This document shows, piece by piece, positions 40,568 through 54,948 of a DNA stretch of 64,000 nt. Under the pieces are notes generated by a model. That model searched no databases and had not been told where the DNA came from. It was given only the letters and a program-made list of their open reading frames with translations. Position 1 is the first letter of the stretch; the number at the start of each line of letters is the position of its first letter. Source of the stretch: Adiantum capillus-veneris (lineage: Eukaryota > Streptophyta > Polypodiopsida > Polypodiales > Pteridaceae); the NCBI GenBank assembly GCA_014529385.2, contig CM043971.1, positions 59,529,709-59,593,708 on the forward strand, given 5' to 3'. The translations under genes were made by a program, and so were the position numbers.

Positions 40568-40904
40568 CTACAATGATTATGAATGTTGTCTCAATATATA
40601 TACTCCTCACAATGTAAACTAACTCGCATTCTCTAACCTTGCCCGATCTCCACACACCTTGGTCAAGAGGTGTACGGAAATCAAGACCACCGGGTCAAAA
40701 TCTCATTTTTATTGGTCAAATCCTATATGGGTTAACACATACGTGCTCTCCCAGGTGTACATGACAATGCATGTAGCGAGCAAAACCCCTTTGCCTCTTT
40801 TAGTTCCATAGTTTCTTCTAGGGGGAGAGAGAGAGATAGAGAGGATTTTTGTCCTATTCACACAATTGGTCAGCCAAGCTAACTTTTTCACCACTACTTC
40901 CTCT
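40568..40904. other. CACTA 5' region upstream of tnp2
   Basis: Non-coding DNA between the tnp2 start and the low-complexity block. It probably holds the transposase promoter, but no clear TATA box in a convincing place was identified. Confidence 0.4.
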
Positions 40905-42512
<1,608 letters not shown>

Positions 42513-42825
42513 ATTTTCTACACATTCACACACATAGAGAGAAGGGGGGGGGTGACAATACCTGCGCTGCAGGTTACCAGGAAGGTTAGATCTGTGCGCG
42601 CGCTCGCAGGCGAAAATGATCGCCTGCGCGCGGATTTGATTTTTTTCTCAAAAAAAAAATCATCGGTATACGTGTCGATATATGCGTGGAAATACGCGTC
42701 TTTCAACAGGCATTGCCACTTGTATTACTACGTATGTATCAACGTGTATATCGACGCGAGGTATGCCTGTTGAAATGCGCGTGGAAAGGTACGGTGCGTC
42801 GAAAAGCGCGTAACATGTTGTAGTG
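42513..42825. repeat. CACTA right subterminal region
   Basis: Contains repeated TATCGACGCG, ACGCGTCTTTCAACAGG and CGCGTAACATG-type motifs on both strands, ending in TGTTGTAGTG. Comparable CGTCGA-rich DNA covers 34080-34230 at the left end. Confidence 0.75.
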
Positions 42826-43754
42826 AAAATGCCATTTTGTTGAGGTGTCCTTAGGATTGTTCTTTGCCCCTCTGGATGCCATTGCTAGCACAAAAGCTTT
42901 CAAAAGCTTGGCTGCAATATTCGCCTTCATTGTAGGATCTGAGGCATTTAATCTTGGTACCTATTTCATTCTTCACAAAGGCTTTCCACCTTTGAAATAT
43001 GGAAAACACATCGGATTTATTCTTCGTTACATAAATCCATGTTTTCCTAGTGTATGACTTGCTCCGCTTTGAGTGATCACGACCCTTTTGATTTTTGAAC
43101 CTCTCCTTTAGGCCTTCCTCTTGTTTCCTCTCTTAGGAGAACACCCACAATATCATCAAACTTAAGAGTTTTTGTGTCAGAGTTAGAGTTACTTACAACC
43201 ATCACAAGGTTGTCCCAACTATTTGATAGAGACAACAGTATAAGGAGGACTCGCACTTCTTTGTTGAAATTGATCTTCACGCCTTAACTTAACTTATGTC
43301 GGTGTTAAAGCCGTATAGGTGTTCTGCAACTGAACCATTATCTGTCATCTTTAGATTGAACAAGCGCTTTCTGAGAAATACCTTATTGGATGCGGATGGT
43401 TTATTTCGTAGAGACCATCAAGTGACTTCATCGTCCTATATGGTCTTCATTTTCGAAACGTTGAAGGACACCGTTGATGCCAAGATTAGCCGGATTATTC
43501 CTAATGCCTTTCAGTCAAGAACAATCCATGTTTCATCTGTCATTGTTGCGGACTTCTCTGCAAGACCACCTAGTGACAAATAAAGGTCCTTTTGGTAGAG
43601 GTAGTTTTCAATCTGCATCATTCGGTGTTGGTAGTTCTTAGCATTGAACTTCTTGATCTTGAGCTTCCCTTCCTCCGCCATTACTCCCACTCAATTCAAG
43701 GAATCCTTTTTTTAAGATACTTTAGTTATGAGCAAACTTTGCTCAGATACCAGT
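42826..43754 (-). mobile_element. Ty1/copia fossil, gag and integrase part with primer site
   Basis: Third and 5'-most piece of the outer copia fossil. Minus-strand gag features include MAEEGKLKIKKF near 43680, QIENYLYQKDLYLSLGG (about 43600), RLFNLKMTDNGSVAEHL (about 43340) and SLSNSWDNLVMVVSNS (about 43200). An integrase stretch (KNKSDVFSIFQRWKAFV, then TPQQNG) ends at the CACTA junction at 42826. A reverse-complement primer site, GCTCAGATACCA, lies at 43741-43752. The copy is broken and old. This gag type is the one common in Tork/TNT1-like copia elements. Confidence 0.88.
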
Positions 43755-44150
<396 letters not shown>

Positions 44151-44165
44151 ACATCATGCATGCAT

Positions 44166-44198
<33 letters not shown>

Positions 44199-44199
44199 A

Positions 44200-44235
<36 letters not shown>
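44166..44235. repeat. (GT)n-(GA)n microsatellite
   Basis: GT repeats with one GA interruption run into GA repeats. Confidence 0.95.
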
Positions 44236-44236
<1 letters not shown>

Positions 44237-44377
44237 ATTCGTTTTATACACTAATTTGTATTTCTATAAGCTATAGTACATCTTTATATCTATAGAAGGA
44301 TTTTTGCGTAATGTAAATGGCAGGCTATTTTAACTTTACATTAACTTATTAAGGTTTCTACTCCAAATTAGCTCTTA

Positions 44378-45330
44378 TTGCACACAGCGTCCTTTAGAGA
44401 AAACATCAAAACGACCTTCATGAGATGGTGTAGCAAGGTGAAGAGGAAGGAACATGCAAATAGAAGTGTAAAGGGCTCTTATCAAATAAGTCTGGATACA
44501 AATTCTTTCACAGCTTGCGAGACGTGCGCGAGTCGGGAGGCACTCAAGGCGGCTTGCGATAGGGCGTCATCTCTAAAGCTCGGATTGATCTACAGACTGG
44601 TCGAGGAAAAGACCGCGGGTTTGAGGGACTGGGATTCCCTTGAGGCGAGGGCCCTACAGATATGCCTGGCTCGGTCTGCATTTCGCAACCTCGGGATCTT
44701 CGGTGACTAGTGCTTGTGCCCTTGGGTTGACGGGGTGACGAACGGAGGTGGCAGCTCGGCTCTCTGCTGGTGGCACCGTCGACTCATGGTGGATGGGGCT
44801 TGGCTCCCCTTCAAGAGCCTGTGTAGGGCTTTGCTCCGCGTTTCTTCCTGATCTTCTGGTTCCTTGAAGGTGGTTTTGGTGCAAGCTTCAGGTTCTTTTT
44901 TAGCCGTCTATGCTACCAAGTTATGGCCTCCGATGGTATGTTTCGTCAGTTTCTCTTGGGCTTGTCGACGTCGGTGGTAGGAATTTTTGCAAGGTGGCAC
45001 CCCTTGGGATCAGAGTTGGTGATGGGGACTTTGGCCCCCGCCCCCTTTCGGCTCTATGGTTCTCTCTCGGTTGTCTTGCTTGTGTGGGCTCCCTTCCAGT
45101 GGTAGGGGTTGGGGCTCTGGTGGCGCCTGATTAGGTTTGTCTTTCTCCTTGCGAGGGTGGCTCCCTTCTTAGCCGATGTATGTGGTCTGTATAATGGTGT
45201 CTGTTTCTTATGATTGGGGTGGCTCCCTTGTTAGCGTGATGCTCAGTGTTGGATTGATGATGCCATGGCTCGTTTGAGCATGGTTTATGATGTCAATTTT
45301 TTGGATTTATGATTTATCTACTACTCACAA
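44378..45330 (+). other. GC-richer segment with LINE-like tail, unassigned
   Basis: A plus-strand open frame (44378-44710, 110 codons, with CETCASREALKAACDRAS) and GC-rich DNA to about 45130 stand out from AT-rich surroundings. The end (about 45150-45330) shares GGTGGCTCCCTT, CATGGCTCG, GAGCATGG and AATTTTTTGG-TTTAT with 55860-56030 and partly with 22540-22800, which looks like a LINE 3' tail. I cannot identify reverse transcriptase or RNase H, so both a decayed LINE and an unknown gene fragment remain possible. Confidence 0.35.
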
Positions 45331-46724
45331 TTATGAGTTCTAGAAAAACAAAGTAGAGATCTTTTGTGAGCTTCCTTGCCTTGGACATATCCTACCAACG
45401 AATGCCCACTTGGAGAGAAACCTTGTCAACCATTTGTTTCCAATTATTGCTTAAACAAAGCAACCGTCAATTCTAACATTGCACTACATAGAAAGGGAGA
45501 GATAGATACATCGATAGATAGATTCATTATCGTCCTCGGACATCAAATATGACGCACGGGACTAAAAAATAAGGCATACAAAGGCACTCCTCTATTAAGA
45601 GGGCATCAAGCTTTCAATAGCAATGCTAAATGTAGCAATAGAAAAGGAAAGGGAGAGAAAGATGGTTGGAGGTGTTTATAATAAAATTGTGACACATGTT
45701 GCTTATGAGGTAAAGGTGGATATGGAAAGAGGGGGGAGGATACAAGAGGGTTCTTGAAACTTCTCAATGATGCCTCTACCACCACGGTAGATGGCCCATT
45801 TATCAGTAGCCCGTGCTTCTCTTACCTTTTTCAACTCTTGTTTAATCATCTTTAGTTGCATGGATGTTAGACCTTCACTAATCTAGATGGGTATGCCCTT
45901 AGAAGTTGTGTTTGTTTTAGAAGTGCCATGAGGTCCTTATACAAAGGCTCCTTTGGTTGGTGCAGTGATCATGGTGTACACACTTGATGGTGGAAGTGTC
46001 AAACTTGATGGGTTGGAATGGCCTCGTTGAGCTTAAATAGAGTGCCAGGAAAGTTGTTCCTCTCTTCCCAAAGTGGCATGCAAAATTTTTTGCGACGGCG
46101 ACTCTTGCAAGCACTCCTCCACTTTGAAGAAGCATTCTCTTGAGGATAATGAGCCTATGTTTTTGGTACATGTGTGCTCTAGATATCTCCTTGGCTATAT
46201 AGCTAAAATGCAATCCATGTCGGCTTGTTTATGAGATTCAAGATATTTGGGCCACTTCGAGGCAATGAGGTATATTTTGAGCTCTGCACTCTCTACCTTC
46301 AACTCCTTCAGTTTTGCTTGGATGCGGTTGAATGGATCCATCCAAGGGGGGGCTACGAAGGATAGATTTCTTCTTGTATTGAGGGTGCTCCTTTGCATTT
46401 TGCTATGGAATATTGCAGCAGTGAAGTTTCCCTTGATGTATTGGACTATCGCATGCTCTCGGTTTGGACCAACTCATCCCATGGGAAACTGCCCCTATGG
46501 AGTTTTATCTTAGAAAAAGTAGGGTTGTCGCTTGCTCTCAAATTTGAGTCGCAGGTCATAGCAACAAGGATGGGAGTTGCCTTGGGGCGTGCGTTTTAAA
46601 GTCTCAGCATCTCAACTGCATCGCCCAATGTGATCCCAATAAATATTTTGGGTTTAGGTATTGATTTTACTTATTTGTCAAAGTCTTGGGTAGGGCAATT
46701 TGCTGAGGGGAGTATATAAGCACA
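45331..46724. other. Intergenic or decayed element DNA, no gene recognised
   Basis: Short minus-strand frames (45917-46213, 46195-46398; the latter Lys/Glu-rich) match no family I know. The right part (46630-46724) is probably the beginning of the LTR whose end is at 46910. Confidence 0.4.
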
Positions 46725-46775
46725 CCTAGCCCTTATTGTGTAATCATTTATTTCATTAACCAATTGATTGGTTCA

Positions 46776-46776
<1 letters not shown>

Positions 46777-46863
<87 letters not shown>
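46777..46863. repeat. (CT)n microsatellite in the left LTR
   Basis: About 87 bp of CT. The same tract in the right LTR (about 50217-50250) is only about 34 bp. Confidence 0.95.
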
Positions 46864-46865
<2 letters not shown>

Positions 46866-48695
46866 GCATTCTCTTCATTGCTCTATGATTTCACATCGTC
46901 AACTTTGACAGGTATCAGAGCTTTGAAGGAAAACCGTGTACGCATTGAAGGAGGAAATTTGGTGTTGCTTTGAAAAAAGGCACCAGTGATTGCAGTTCCA
47001 ACAATGCTATCATTTTCCAAGTGTTGCAGTGGTGGTGAGGTCTCAAATCGGTGTGCATTTTGAAACACTGATGCAGATGAATCTCCAATTGTTGACGTAC
47101 CTTGGCATCTTGAAATCCATCCATCTTGCAAGTTGTGGTCATCGAGATTTGGAATGCTAGCAGGGGCCCAAGTGCAAAGTTTTGGAGGGGCACATTGTGA
47201 GTAGACTTCGAATGAGTAGCGTTTTGAAACGCCTTACTGAATAGCCACGAGTTTGGAGGGCCTTGTTGGCACCCTTGAAGCTTGCGTTCTAAGATGTGCA
47301 TACCCTTGGAGTCCTTTTGCTTCCCCCTAGCCACCAATGCTTCGAAATGTTGTGACCTTTAAAGTCTTATGAGTGAGGAACCCCTTGAAACATTAGGGTA
47401 AAACCCCCAATGTTAGGCCACTTAAGAGAGCTGACAAATTGCCACCATTGCTCCGCATTGTTTTCACCTTGCTGATGGCCATTTGTGGTAGAGACGACAT
47501 CACGAGCGATGAGGTGCGCAGGCAACAGGCCGCGAAACAAAATTTTGCGTGTAAAAAATCTGGCCATCAGTAAGAAGACAGCGAGGGCCTAATTCAAGCC
47601 AATGTGCCAACACGTCTTGAACCCAAGATCCGACGGCGAGAGTTTCATCGCAGCTTGCTATAACCAGTCCACCACCGAGGTTGATGTGTCCCATTACTGG
47701 ACTGAAACCAACTTATTGAAGAGGGCAGACGGGTCCCAGCACAGGGACCCGGTTTTCTATTGGGGGTTTTACCCTATAGGCCTTGGGGCTTGGGAGGCCA
47801 GAAGCTTGGTGACCTGAGTGTTTGAAGGCCTTGAAGAATGTTTTTTTGGTGCCGCTTGGGGACATTTTTGAAGCCTTTTGGGAGTGTGAGCAAGAAGCCT
47901 AATATTTTCTAGACCTTGTACCCGCAAGATGGCACCCCCTTGCTTGAACGCCAACGACAATGATGAACTAAGATAAAGAATGGCTATGGAAAGTGGATTA
48001 ACCAATACCGAATTAGCGGCATGTGCGTGCAAAATTGACGTTCTTAAGGAAGGCATCAATTTGTCTGGCTCGTGAATGTGAATCCAAGGGCAAATTCATA
48101 AGTTCGCTAGAGAACAGAGGGTAAGGGAAGCTTGACAAGGACGGCACGACAAGTGCTCAGTTAGCTGCCTTGGTGCCCACCAAGTCCGAGAGAAAATATG
48201 AGAAGACGCTTTGTTTGGCTTAAGAATGCAAAGCCAAAGGCAAACGTAGAAACTCACAAGGGGACAAAGGAAAAGGCAAGCTTGACAAAGATAGCAAGGA
48301 TAAAGATTTGACAGAGGAGATCGACATGGAACACGTAGACCCATGTGTTGGAATTCAAGTTATCGGTGTTTGAGCTCGTGGGTCGGAGTCCAAGGCACAT
48401 GCATTTCGCAAGGAACAACGCGATATATACAAAACACTAAGGATGTGCATGCCAATCCATTGTTGTTGGCTAGATTATAGACGGGATGTGTTCCAATAGT
48501 TCATTATCTAGGAATTTTGGACGTGATGTATTCACGGTTCACGAATGGGATTCTTGGACATAGTGTGGTCTACATTTCAATTGTCTGTGAGACAATTGGT
48601 GCTCGAGATGGAATTCTTCTAAAGTTGATGGTTGCATAATGTATCCAGTAGATTGATCCTCTCCTCGGGTGTCCATGGTAGCTTTCTAGCCAACC

Positions 48696-50166
48696 CAAAT
48701 GATTTTCTCATATTAAACTGATCATTTAATGTAGAAGAATAAATGGGAACAAGTGTTAGAATATAGACACGTGCTTATGGATCTGTCTCAACACGGGGCC
48801 AAGGTTAAAGGGGTCCAAATGAGAGATGGTCTGTTAAAGATCAATGCTACCTAATGGAGCTTAAAGACCTTAGGGTTAGCTTCATTAAAGATCTCTACCA
48901 AAAGTTAGTGTTAAAAGTCCTTTGACCTTAGGCAAGCTAGGGCTAACCTTGAGGTGGGAATCCTACCCAAGCATGAGGTGCTTGTCAGCTTGCTAAGTGT
49001 TTGTGGGAACCTTGCCCAAAGCTTGAGGTGATTTTTATTGCTTAAATTTACTAAGGTTCTTGAAGTGTTCAATTCAAAGCTAAACTTTCCAAGAGGCATC
49101 AAAGTTCCATGTTTTATTGACTAAGTGCTTGAAGTATTCAATTTAAACCAAATGACTTAAGAAGCATAAAAGACACATACTTGAAGTATTCAACTCAAAC
49201 CAAATGGCTTAAGAAGCATAAAAGACACATGCTCAAAAAATTCTCCACATGTGGTCCTCATGATGTGCTTGAATCCTATTGGATAGGCTTTAAAGAGGTC
49301 CAATGAGAATTTAGATGCATAAAAATAATAATTAAGTTCTTTCTCTCAAAGATGAAAAAGAGGACACATGTCCCAAATGATATAATTAAATATTACTAGA
49401 GAGAGAGAGAGAGAGAGGTGTGGACCAAGCATGAGAGGGGGTATACTCTCTCTCTCTCACACACACACACACATATTCTTTGATTGTGTGGAGTGCAAAG
49501 TGCAAGAGCTCCATCTTCTTCTCCAAGTTTGTAGAGAAGTGGAGAGCCTACACCAACACTCTTGGCTATGGAATGCAAATCCAACCAAGAGCCATGCTTC
49601 AATGCTTAATCTTACCATCTTCTTCATCTTCATTACTATGCTATTATGCTATGCTAAGCAAGAAGAGTGATGATAAGTGAGGAACTATTTCTTTCTCCTA
49701 TGAATGATTCTTCTTCCTCTTCCCTACCCTCATTCCCCGCTAGCTCTCTCCTCCTTCGAAGATGTTTGAAGCATTGGGACTGAGGCTTGGGATAGTTAAT
49801 GATTTTTGTAAAGTTTATGTAATTCTCATGATGCATGAAGCTTTCCATCTTCATAGCATCACCAAGGTCACAGGAACACAAAGATTGTATTGTACCAAGT
49901 CTCTCTTCATGGAAGAATCTATAATAGAAATGTCTTTTGGAGGCAAGACCGGCTCCAAGTAAATTCGGTCCTCAAGTATTGTCATGTTCTCTAATACTCT
50001 CTCTCTTGCAAAAGTATTGTTCATGCCAAGTTAATTAAGTACTATGTTTACGTTGCTACCATCAATTAAGTTCACCCTCTAAGTTTTCAAAGTAATCTCA
50101 CAAAAATGCTCACTCAAATTCTCTTAATTCCGCTATTCTCAAAGTTCATGAGCCATTCCCATTACA
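48696..50166 (+). repeat. LTR-like dispersed repeat, copy B
   Basis: Shares both ends with copy C (53941-55824): left CAAATGATTTTCTCATATTA, right CATTACA. GGGAACAAG followed by TGTTAGAATA at 48754 may mark a polypurine tract and LTR start. The element contains a single GA block (about 49397-49418) where copy C has three. It carries no coding region that I recognise and no clear target duplication. Confidence 0.65.
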
Positions 50167-50213
50167 CCTAGCCCCATTGTAAAATCATATATTTCATTGC
50201 CCAATTGATTGGT

Positions 50214-50216
<3 letters not shown>

Positions 50217-50250
<34 letters not shown>
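50217..50250. repeat. (CT)n microsatellite in the right LTR
   Basis: Short CT tract at the position of the longer tract in the left LTR. Confidence 0.9.
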
Positions 50251-50254
<4 letters not shown>

Positions 50255-50289
50255 CATTGCTCTACGCTTTCGCATAATTGACTTTGACA

Positions 50290-50501
50290 GCGAGGTGACT
50301 TGGATAGGACAAGAGTGACCCATACAGGGCAAGAGCTATCTAATTGAAGCATGTAGCAGGGTGTACAAGGTGGGGGACTGCCTCCCGACTGACCTTGGCA
50401 AGGTGGGCGGAGCTATGGAGCATCCAAGGGACGTTGGGTGCCTCCCGCGCACCTAGCGGCTACAAACTACGCATGGGAAGAGAGAGCAAGGGTTTCGACT
50501 G

Positions 50502-50545
<44 letters not shown>

Positions 50546-50959
50546 GAGGAGGAGGAGGAGAAGAAAGAAATAGGAATGTACAAGACCTATGCGAGGAGAG
50601 AGCCACAGGGCGAGACTACGTTGATCAAGTTGTAGATTTTTATTGATTTATCCCAAAATTTCCATCTTCCAGTCCTAGTTTGTGATGACTTCTAAGTGAC
50701 TTTTTCATTTACAAGAAGTCGGTGGCACCTATTTGGATGATTGTGTAAAATCTGGGACTCGAATTTGAAGCCTATCATACACCATCCTTCACTAGCATAT
50801 GCACTTTGTAGCCCAAATTATCATCATCCTAATCCTTATCCTCATGGACAAAACCTTGGTTCCAAGGAATGGAGGTGTATGTGGGTAGAAAATGTATATG
50901 GAGGTGTGTGTGGTAGATGTTGTAAATTTTGATCTGATCACCGCGCACATGGTGCCCAT
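50290..50959. other. Region downstream of the EF-hand gene
   Basis: A GC-rich patch (50340-50480), a (GA)n then (GGA)n tract (50507-50562), then AT-rich DNA that includes the 3' flank of the minus-strand EF-hand gene. No gene is supported. An exact polyadenylation signal could not be placed. Confidence 0.5.
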
Positions 50960-51733
50960 TCAAAATTTATGTGACATCATTTGGCGAAATTCATGGTAAT
51001 CGATTTTGCCATCCGAGTTGGCATCGCCAGATTGGACCATGAGATGGCAGAAGTGTTCGTCATGGCACTCGGTGAATCCCATTCGCACAAGCGTCTCTTG
51101 GAGCTCCTCACAAGAAATGAACCCGTTACCATCCACGTCATACATGACAAATGCTCGAGCAAGCTCTTCATCCCCCTCCTCATACCACCTCACAAAATCC
51201 TTATAGTCTAATGAGGCATCGCGACATGTCTTGTGCCATGCTGACTGTACCACCTCATCCGAGGTGTCCGTCATCATCCCGAGCTTGGCAAGATGGAGTG
51301 CCACGTCATGGCTGCTGATGTGGCCGTCCGAGTCAGTGTCCAGCATGTCGAAGATGGTGCGCAGCAAGCAATGGTCTGCTGACGGGGTTGCTGAGCTGGG
51401 CGGGGACCGGCAGGTAGCGGTTACGGAGGGAGGAAGGGAAGCCGGAGGGGCAAGGCTGTCGAAGATGGTGCGCAGCAAGCAATGGTGTGCTGACGGGGCT
51501 GCTGAGCTGGGCGGGGACCGACAAGTGGCGGTTGCGGAGGGGGGGAGGGAAGCCGGAGGGGCAAGGCTGGAGGCGGTGAAGGAGAGGAGGCGTGGAGTGG
51601 AGATGAAGAGCTTGTGGGTGAGCAGAGAGTGGAGTGCAGCAAGCGCGTTGCTGAAAAGCAAGGGGAAGGTAACCTTGAAGAGAAAGAAATCATGTCCTTT
51701 CAAATGGTATTTCCAAAAGTTAAGTTGTTGCAT
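50960..51733 (-). CDS. Calmodulin-like EF-hand protein with N-terminal membrane segment
   Basis: A single uninterrupted 257-codon frame. The C-terminal half carries EF-hands: loop 1 DTDSDGHISSHD (132-143, ending in Asp instead of the usual Glu), a degenerate second hand (about 166-180, RDASLDYKDF), loop 3 DVDGNGFISCEE (199-210) and loop 4 DANSDGKIDYHE (237-248), both canonical. This is the layout of plant calmodulin-like proteins (CML), which bind Ca2+ and signal to partner proteins. Residues 14-45 are hydrophobic and could anchor it in a membrane, as in some CMLs. Residues 56-92 and 93-129 are a near-perfect 37-residue tandem duplication rich in Pro and Ser, each ending CLLRTIFD, the entering helix of hand 1. 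No intron is visible. The start is the first Met; the only other in-frame Met before hand 1 is residue 130. It is the best candidate for a live host gene here, but expression is unknown. Confidence 0.8.
   Translation of the reverse strand: MQQLNFWKYHLKGHDFFLFKVTFPLLFSNALAALHSLLTHKLFISTPRLLSFTASSLAPPASLPPSATATCRSPPSSAAPSAHHCLLRTIFDSLAPPASLPPSVTATCRSPPSSATPSADHCLLRTIFDMLDTDSDGHISSHDVALHLAKLGMMTDTSDEVVQSAWHKTCRDASLDYKDFVRWYEEGDEELARAFVMYDVDGNGFISCEELQETLVRMGFTECHDEHFCHLMVQSGDANSDGKIDYHEFRQMMSHKF
51347..51568 (-). repeat. 111-bp tandem duplication inside the EF-hand gene
   Basis: Two adjacent 111-bp copies (51568-51458 and 51457-51347 on the minus strand) differ at only a few bases. The duplication is in frame (37 codons), so the open frame survives. 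Confidence 0.9.
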
Positions 51734-51764
51734 TCATTTCTTTGGTATCAGATTTTCAAAAAAA

Positions 51765-51975
51765 TGTGCCTCAATTTAATATCACGTCGTTTTCAACTTC
51801 AAAAATGTTGGTTGACGGCAAGGGAGAAAGGAAAAATTCCACCTCAAAATAGAGAAAAATAGTGTAAAAAAATAAAAATTTAATGCAATGTTTTGACATC
51901 TCCTCTCAACAAATTCAAGGTAAGGAATTTTGTATGTCTGGGAAAATGATTTTTTTCAAACATTGTTTGGCATGT
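51765..51975 (+). repeat. Upstream segment shared with the DNA transposon
   Basis: Lies about 30 bp upstream of the EF-hand start and aligns with 28310-28520 inside the 8.25-kb transposon. It may contain 5'-leader or promoter sequence of this gene, or be a small dispersed repeat. Confidence 0.6.
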
Positions 51976-53940
51976 TGAAAAAAGCTTGAGAGAACAAAAG
52001 ATTAAGAAGTGTATGCATAGGAGTGTGATTCGTGATGTGAAGTATTGATTCAATAAATTTTTTTAATGTTTTGATTTGTAAAGAATCCTTTTACGTATAT
52101 ACTCAAAGACTTCACAAATAATGATTTCATTAAATTGTTTAATTATTTTCTATGCTTAATAAGTTTGTCTAATTTTTTTATAAATGCATTAAAATATTTT
52201 TTTGTTTTAATTTTTTAATGTGTCTTTATATTTTATTGTTTTAATTTTATTATTTTTTTATATTATTTTGTTTTAAATGATAATGTACACCTTTCACCTT
52301 ATGATTAAAGTGAAGCTTTCTTAATCTATAAACCATTCATAATTATGTATGTGTAATAGATGTATAAAGTATGTATAATGGATCTTATAATATGTATTTA
52401 TTTTATTCTCATTTTATTTTGTTTTCAAATGATAATGTGCAATGTGCACCTTTCACCTTATTATTTAAGTGGGTTTTTTTCACTATATATATCATTTGTA
52501 ATTATATATGTGTAATGGATAATATAATTTTATATTAAAACACATTAAAAATTCCATGTGATTTTAAGCACTCATCTAAAGTTACTCTCCATAAATTTCA
52601 TCCCTCCTTAACTTACCTTTAACTTAGCAGGCCTTCGTGCCTCCTCGCCTTGTTCTAATAGGTTTCAAACTTTTCAAGTGTCCCTTCGTTGTGTGTGTTT
52701 GTGTGTGGGTGTGTGTGTGTGTGAAAATCCCTTCATATCTAAACCATACTTAGCCAATTGCATTAAATAATACCTTAAATAGTAATGCCTTAACATGACA
52801 TAACAGTGTATACAGAGTTTTGTACATAAAATCCTGTCCCAGTTTTGTCAATATACCAAATTGCATCTACTAGCCAATATATTCATCTAGATTCAACCTT
52901 TGGTCTTTGACCAGTAAAAAATACAATCTTCTATATGTGTTCGTCCCTTGGGATAAGCCTCCACTATACCTACATGGAGAAGGATCCATTCGTTACATGC
53001 ATCTATATAAACACATTCAGTTAGAACTGGCTATGCTTGTGCGTATTATACGTGTCAAAGCTAAGCCTGTTTGTTATCCATGTCACCCCTGCAAAATTTG
53101 CTTACAGCCTACCCTATGGACTATCATTTATTTTCAACTATGTACCAAAGTCAATACACGTCAAATGTATCATTAGAGTTAAGAAGTAGTCTTTTTGTGC
53201 AAAAAATGGACAACAATTAGATAGATCCCTTGGACAACAATAATGGTTGAGCTTTTTCTCGGTGAGAGAGGTGTATTGGTGTGTTGTCTAATGAAAGCAA
53301 GGTTAAAAGACCAATGTAAGCAATCTGACCAAAATCAGGCAGAGTCTTGTTTGTAATTGGGATAATTTCTCAAACAAATATTAGTAAATGCTATATCTTA
53401 ATGAGACCCTCCACGAGAGGTTTAAGGCTTCAATAGCATAAACAAAAAGTATCTCCCTTAGAATTAGCTATGAGGCAAAAAGCAGGCCAATACAAGTATA
53501 TTCTCATGAAATCAAAGTCCAAAAACAACATTTTCAAGTTATCCATTCAGAGTATTTTTCTTATGTAGTTTGCCTCAACATCAAGTTGATTGTTGCTCTA
53601 TGTGGCTACCAGGTTAACTATAGACTAGAAGAAATTCTTACTGTATTTCATATCAAATATGCTTAAACAACACTATCCATCGTCTGATTGATGATTCCCA
53701 TGTAAATGTAAATTTTTGTTATATTTTTTATAAAGCGGGATTGTATAAAATTGTTCGAGCTTGATAAGAGTTGCAACTTGTAGATGAGTTTAGGTGAGCA
53801 AATTTGTAAAACCTCTAAAGTATGGACATTCAGCAAAGGTGAACTAAAACCCTAAATATTAAAGTAGGGTAACGATCATCATCATTGAAAACAAAGGAAC
53901 TCCGAGGATTGGTGTCATAAAATATAATATCTAACTTTAC
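51976..53940. other. AT-rich intergenic DNA
   Basis: Very AT-rich with poly-T stretches (52140-52300) and a GT-rich tract (about 52697-52725). A short AT-rich segment with TTTCACCTTAT is duplicated (about 52265-52320 and 52425-52470). No gene is recognised. Confidence 0.6.
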
Positions 53941-54914
53941 CAAATGATTTTCTCATATTAAACTGATCACTTAATATGGGAAGGTAAAAGGGGAACAAGA
54001 GTTAGTATATATATATGTGTGCTTCTAGACCTATCTCAACAGGGCACCGAAAGGAGAAATGGTTACATCTCAATAGGGGTCCAAAAGGAGACGGTCTACC
54101 AAAGAGCAATGTGCAATAAGTGCTTCTAGGTTTACCTCAGCAAGGGACCAAGAGGAGAGATGGTTACATCTCAAAAGGGGTCCAAACAGAGGTAGTCTAT
54201 CAAAGAGCAACATGCATCTAATGGAGCTTAAAAGACCTTAGGGTTAGCTCCATTAAAGACCTCCAAAAGTTAGTGTTAAAAAGTCCTTTGACCTTACGCA
54301 AGCTAGGACTAACCTCGAGGTGGGAATCGTACCCAAGCATGAGGTGCTAAGATGCTTAAAGTGGTCGTGGAAACCTTGTCCAAAGCTTGAGGTGATTTTT
54401 ATGCTTAAATGACTAAGGTTTTTGAAAAAATGTTAAATTCAAGATAAATTCTCAAGAGGCAAGAGGCATGAATGTCCATGCTTGATTGACTAAAGCTTGA
54501 AGTATTCAATTCAAAACAAATGACTTAAGAAGCATAAAGACACATGCTTGCTTGATTGACTAAGTACTTGAAGTGTTCAATTCAACCAAATGACTTGATA
54601 AGCATAAAAGACACATGTTCAAATGATCCTCCACATGTGGCCCTCATGATGTGTTTGAATGCTATTGGTTAGGTTTTAAAGGCGTCCAATGAGAATTTAG
54701 ATACATAAAAATAAATAATTGAGTTCTTTCTCTCAAAGAGGAAAAAGAGGACACATGTCCAAATACAATAATAAAATAATATGAGAGAGAGAGAGAGAGA
54801 GAGGTGGATCAAGCATGAGAGGGGGGGGTATACTCTCCCATAAAAATAAATAATTGAGTTCTTTCTCTCAAAGAGGAAAACGAGGACACATGTCCAAATG
54901 CAATAATAAAATAA

Positions 54915-54948
<34 letters not shown>

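Larger units (their letters stand above)
46725..50289 (+). mobile_element. LTR element with microsatellite-bearing LTRs, no gag-pol recognised
   Basis: Matching LTR ends lie at 46725-46910 and 50167-50289. Both start CCTAGCCC, continue TTTCATT..CCAATTGATTGGTTCA, hold a (CT)n tract, and end CATTGCTCTA..ACTTTGACA. The primer site GGTATCAGAGC follows the left copy directly (46911-46921). The true LTR start is upstream of 46725 but cannot be fixed, because the right copy is joined to an LTR-like repeat at 50166. The interior (46922-48690) has no recognised gag-pol. The element is old and incomplete. Confidence 0.6.
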
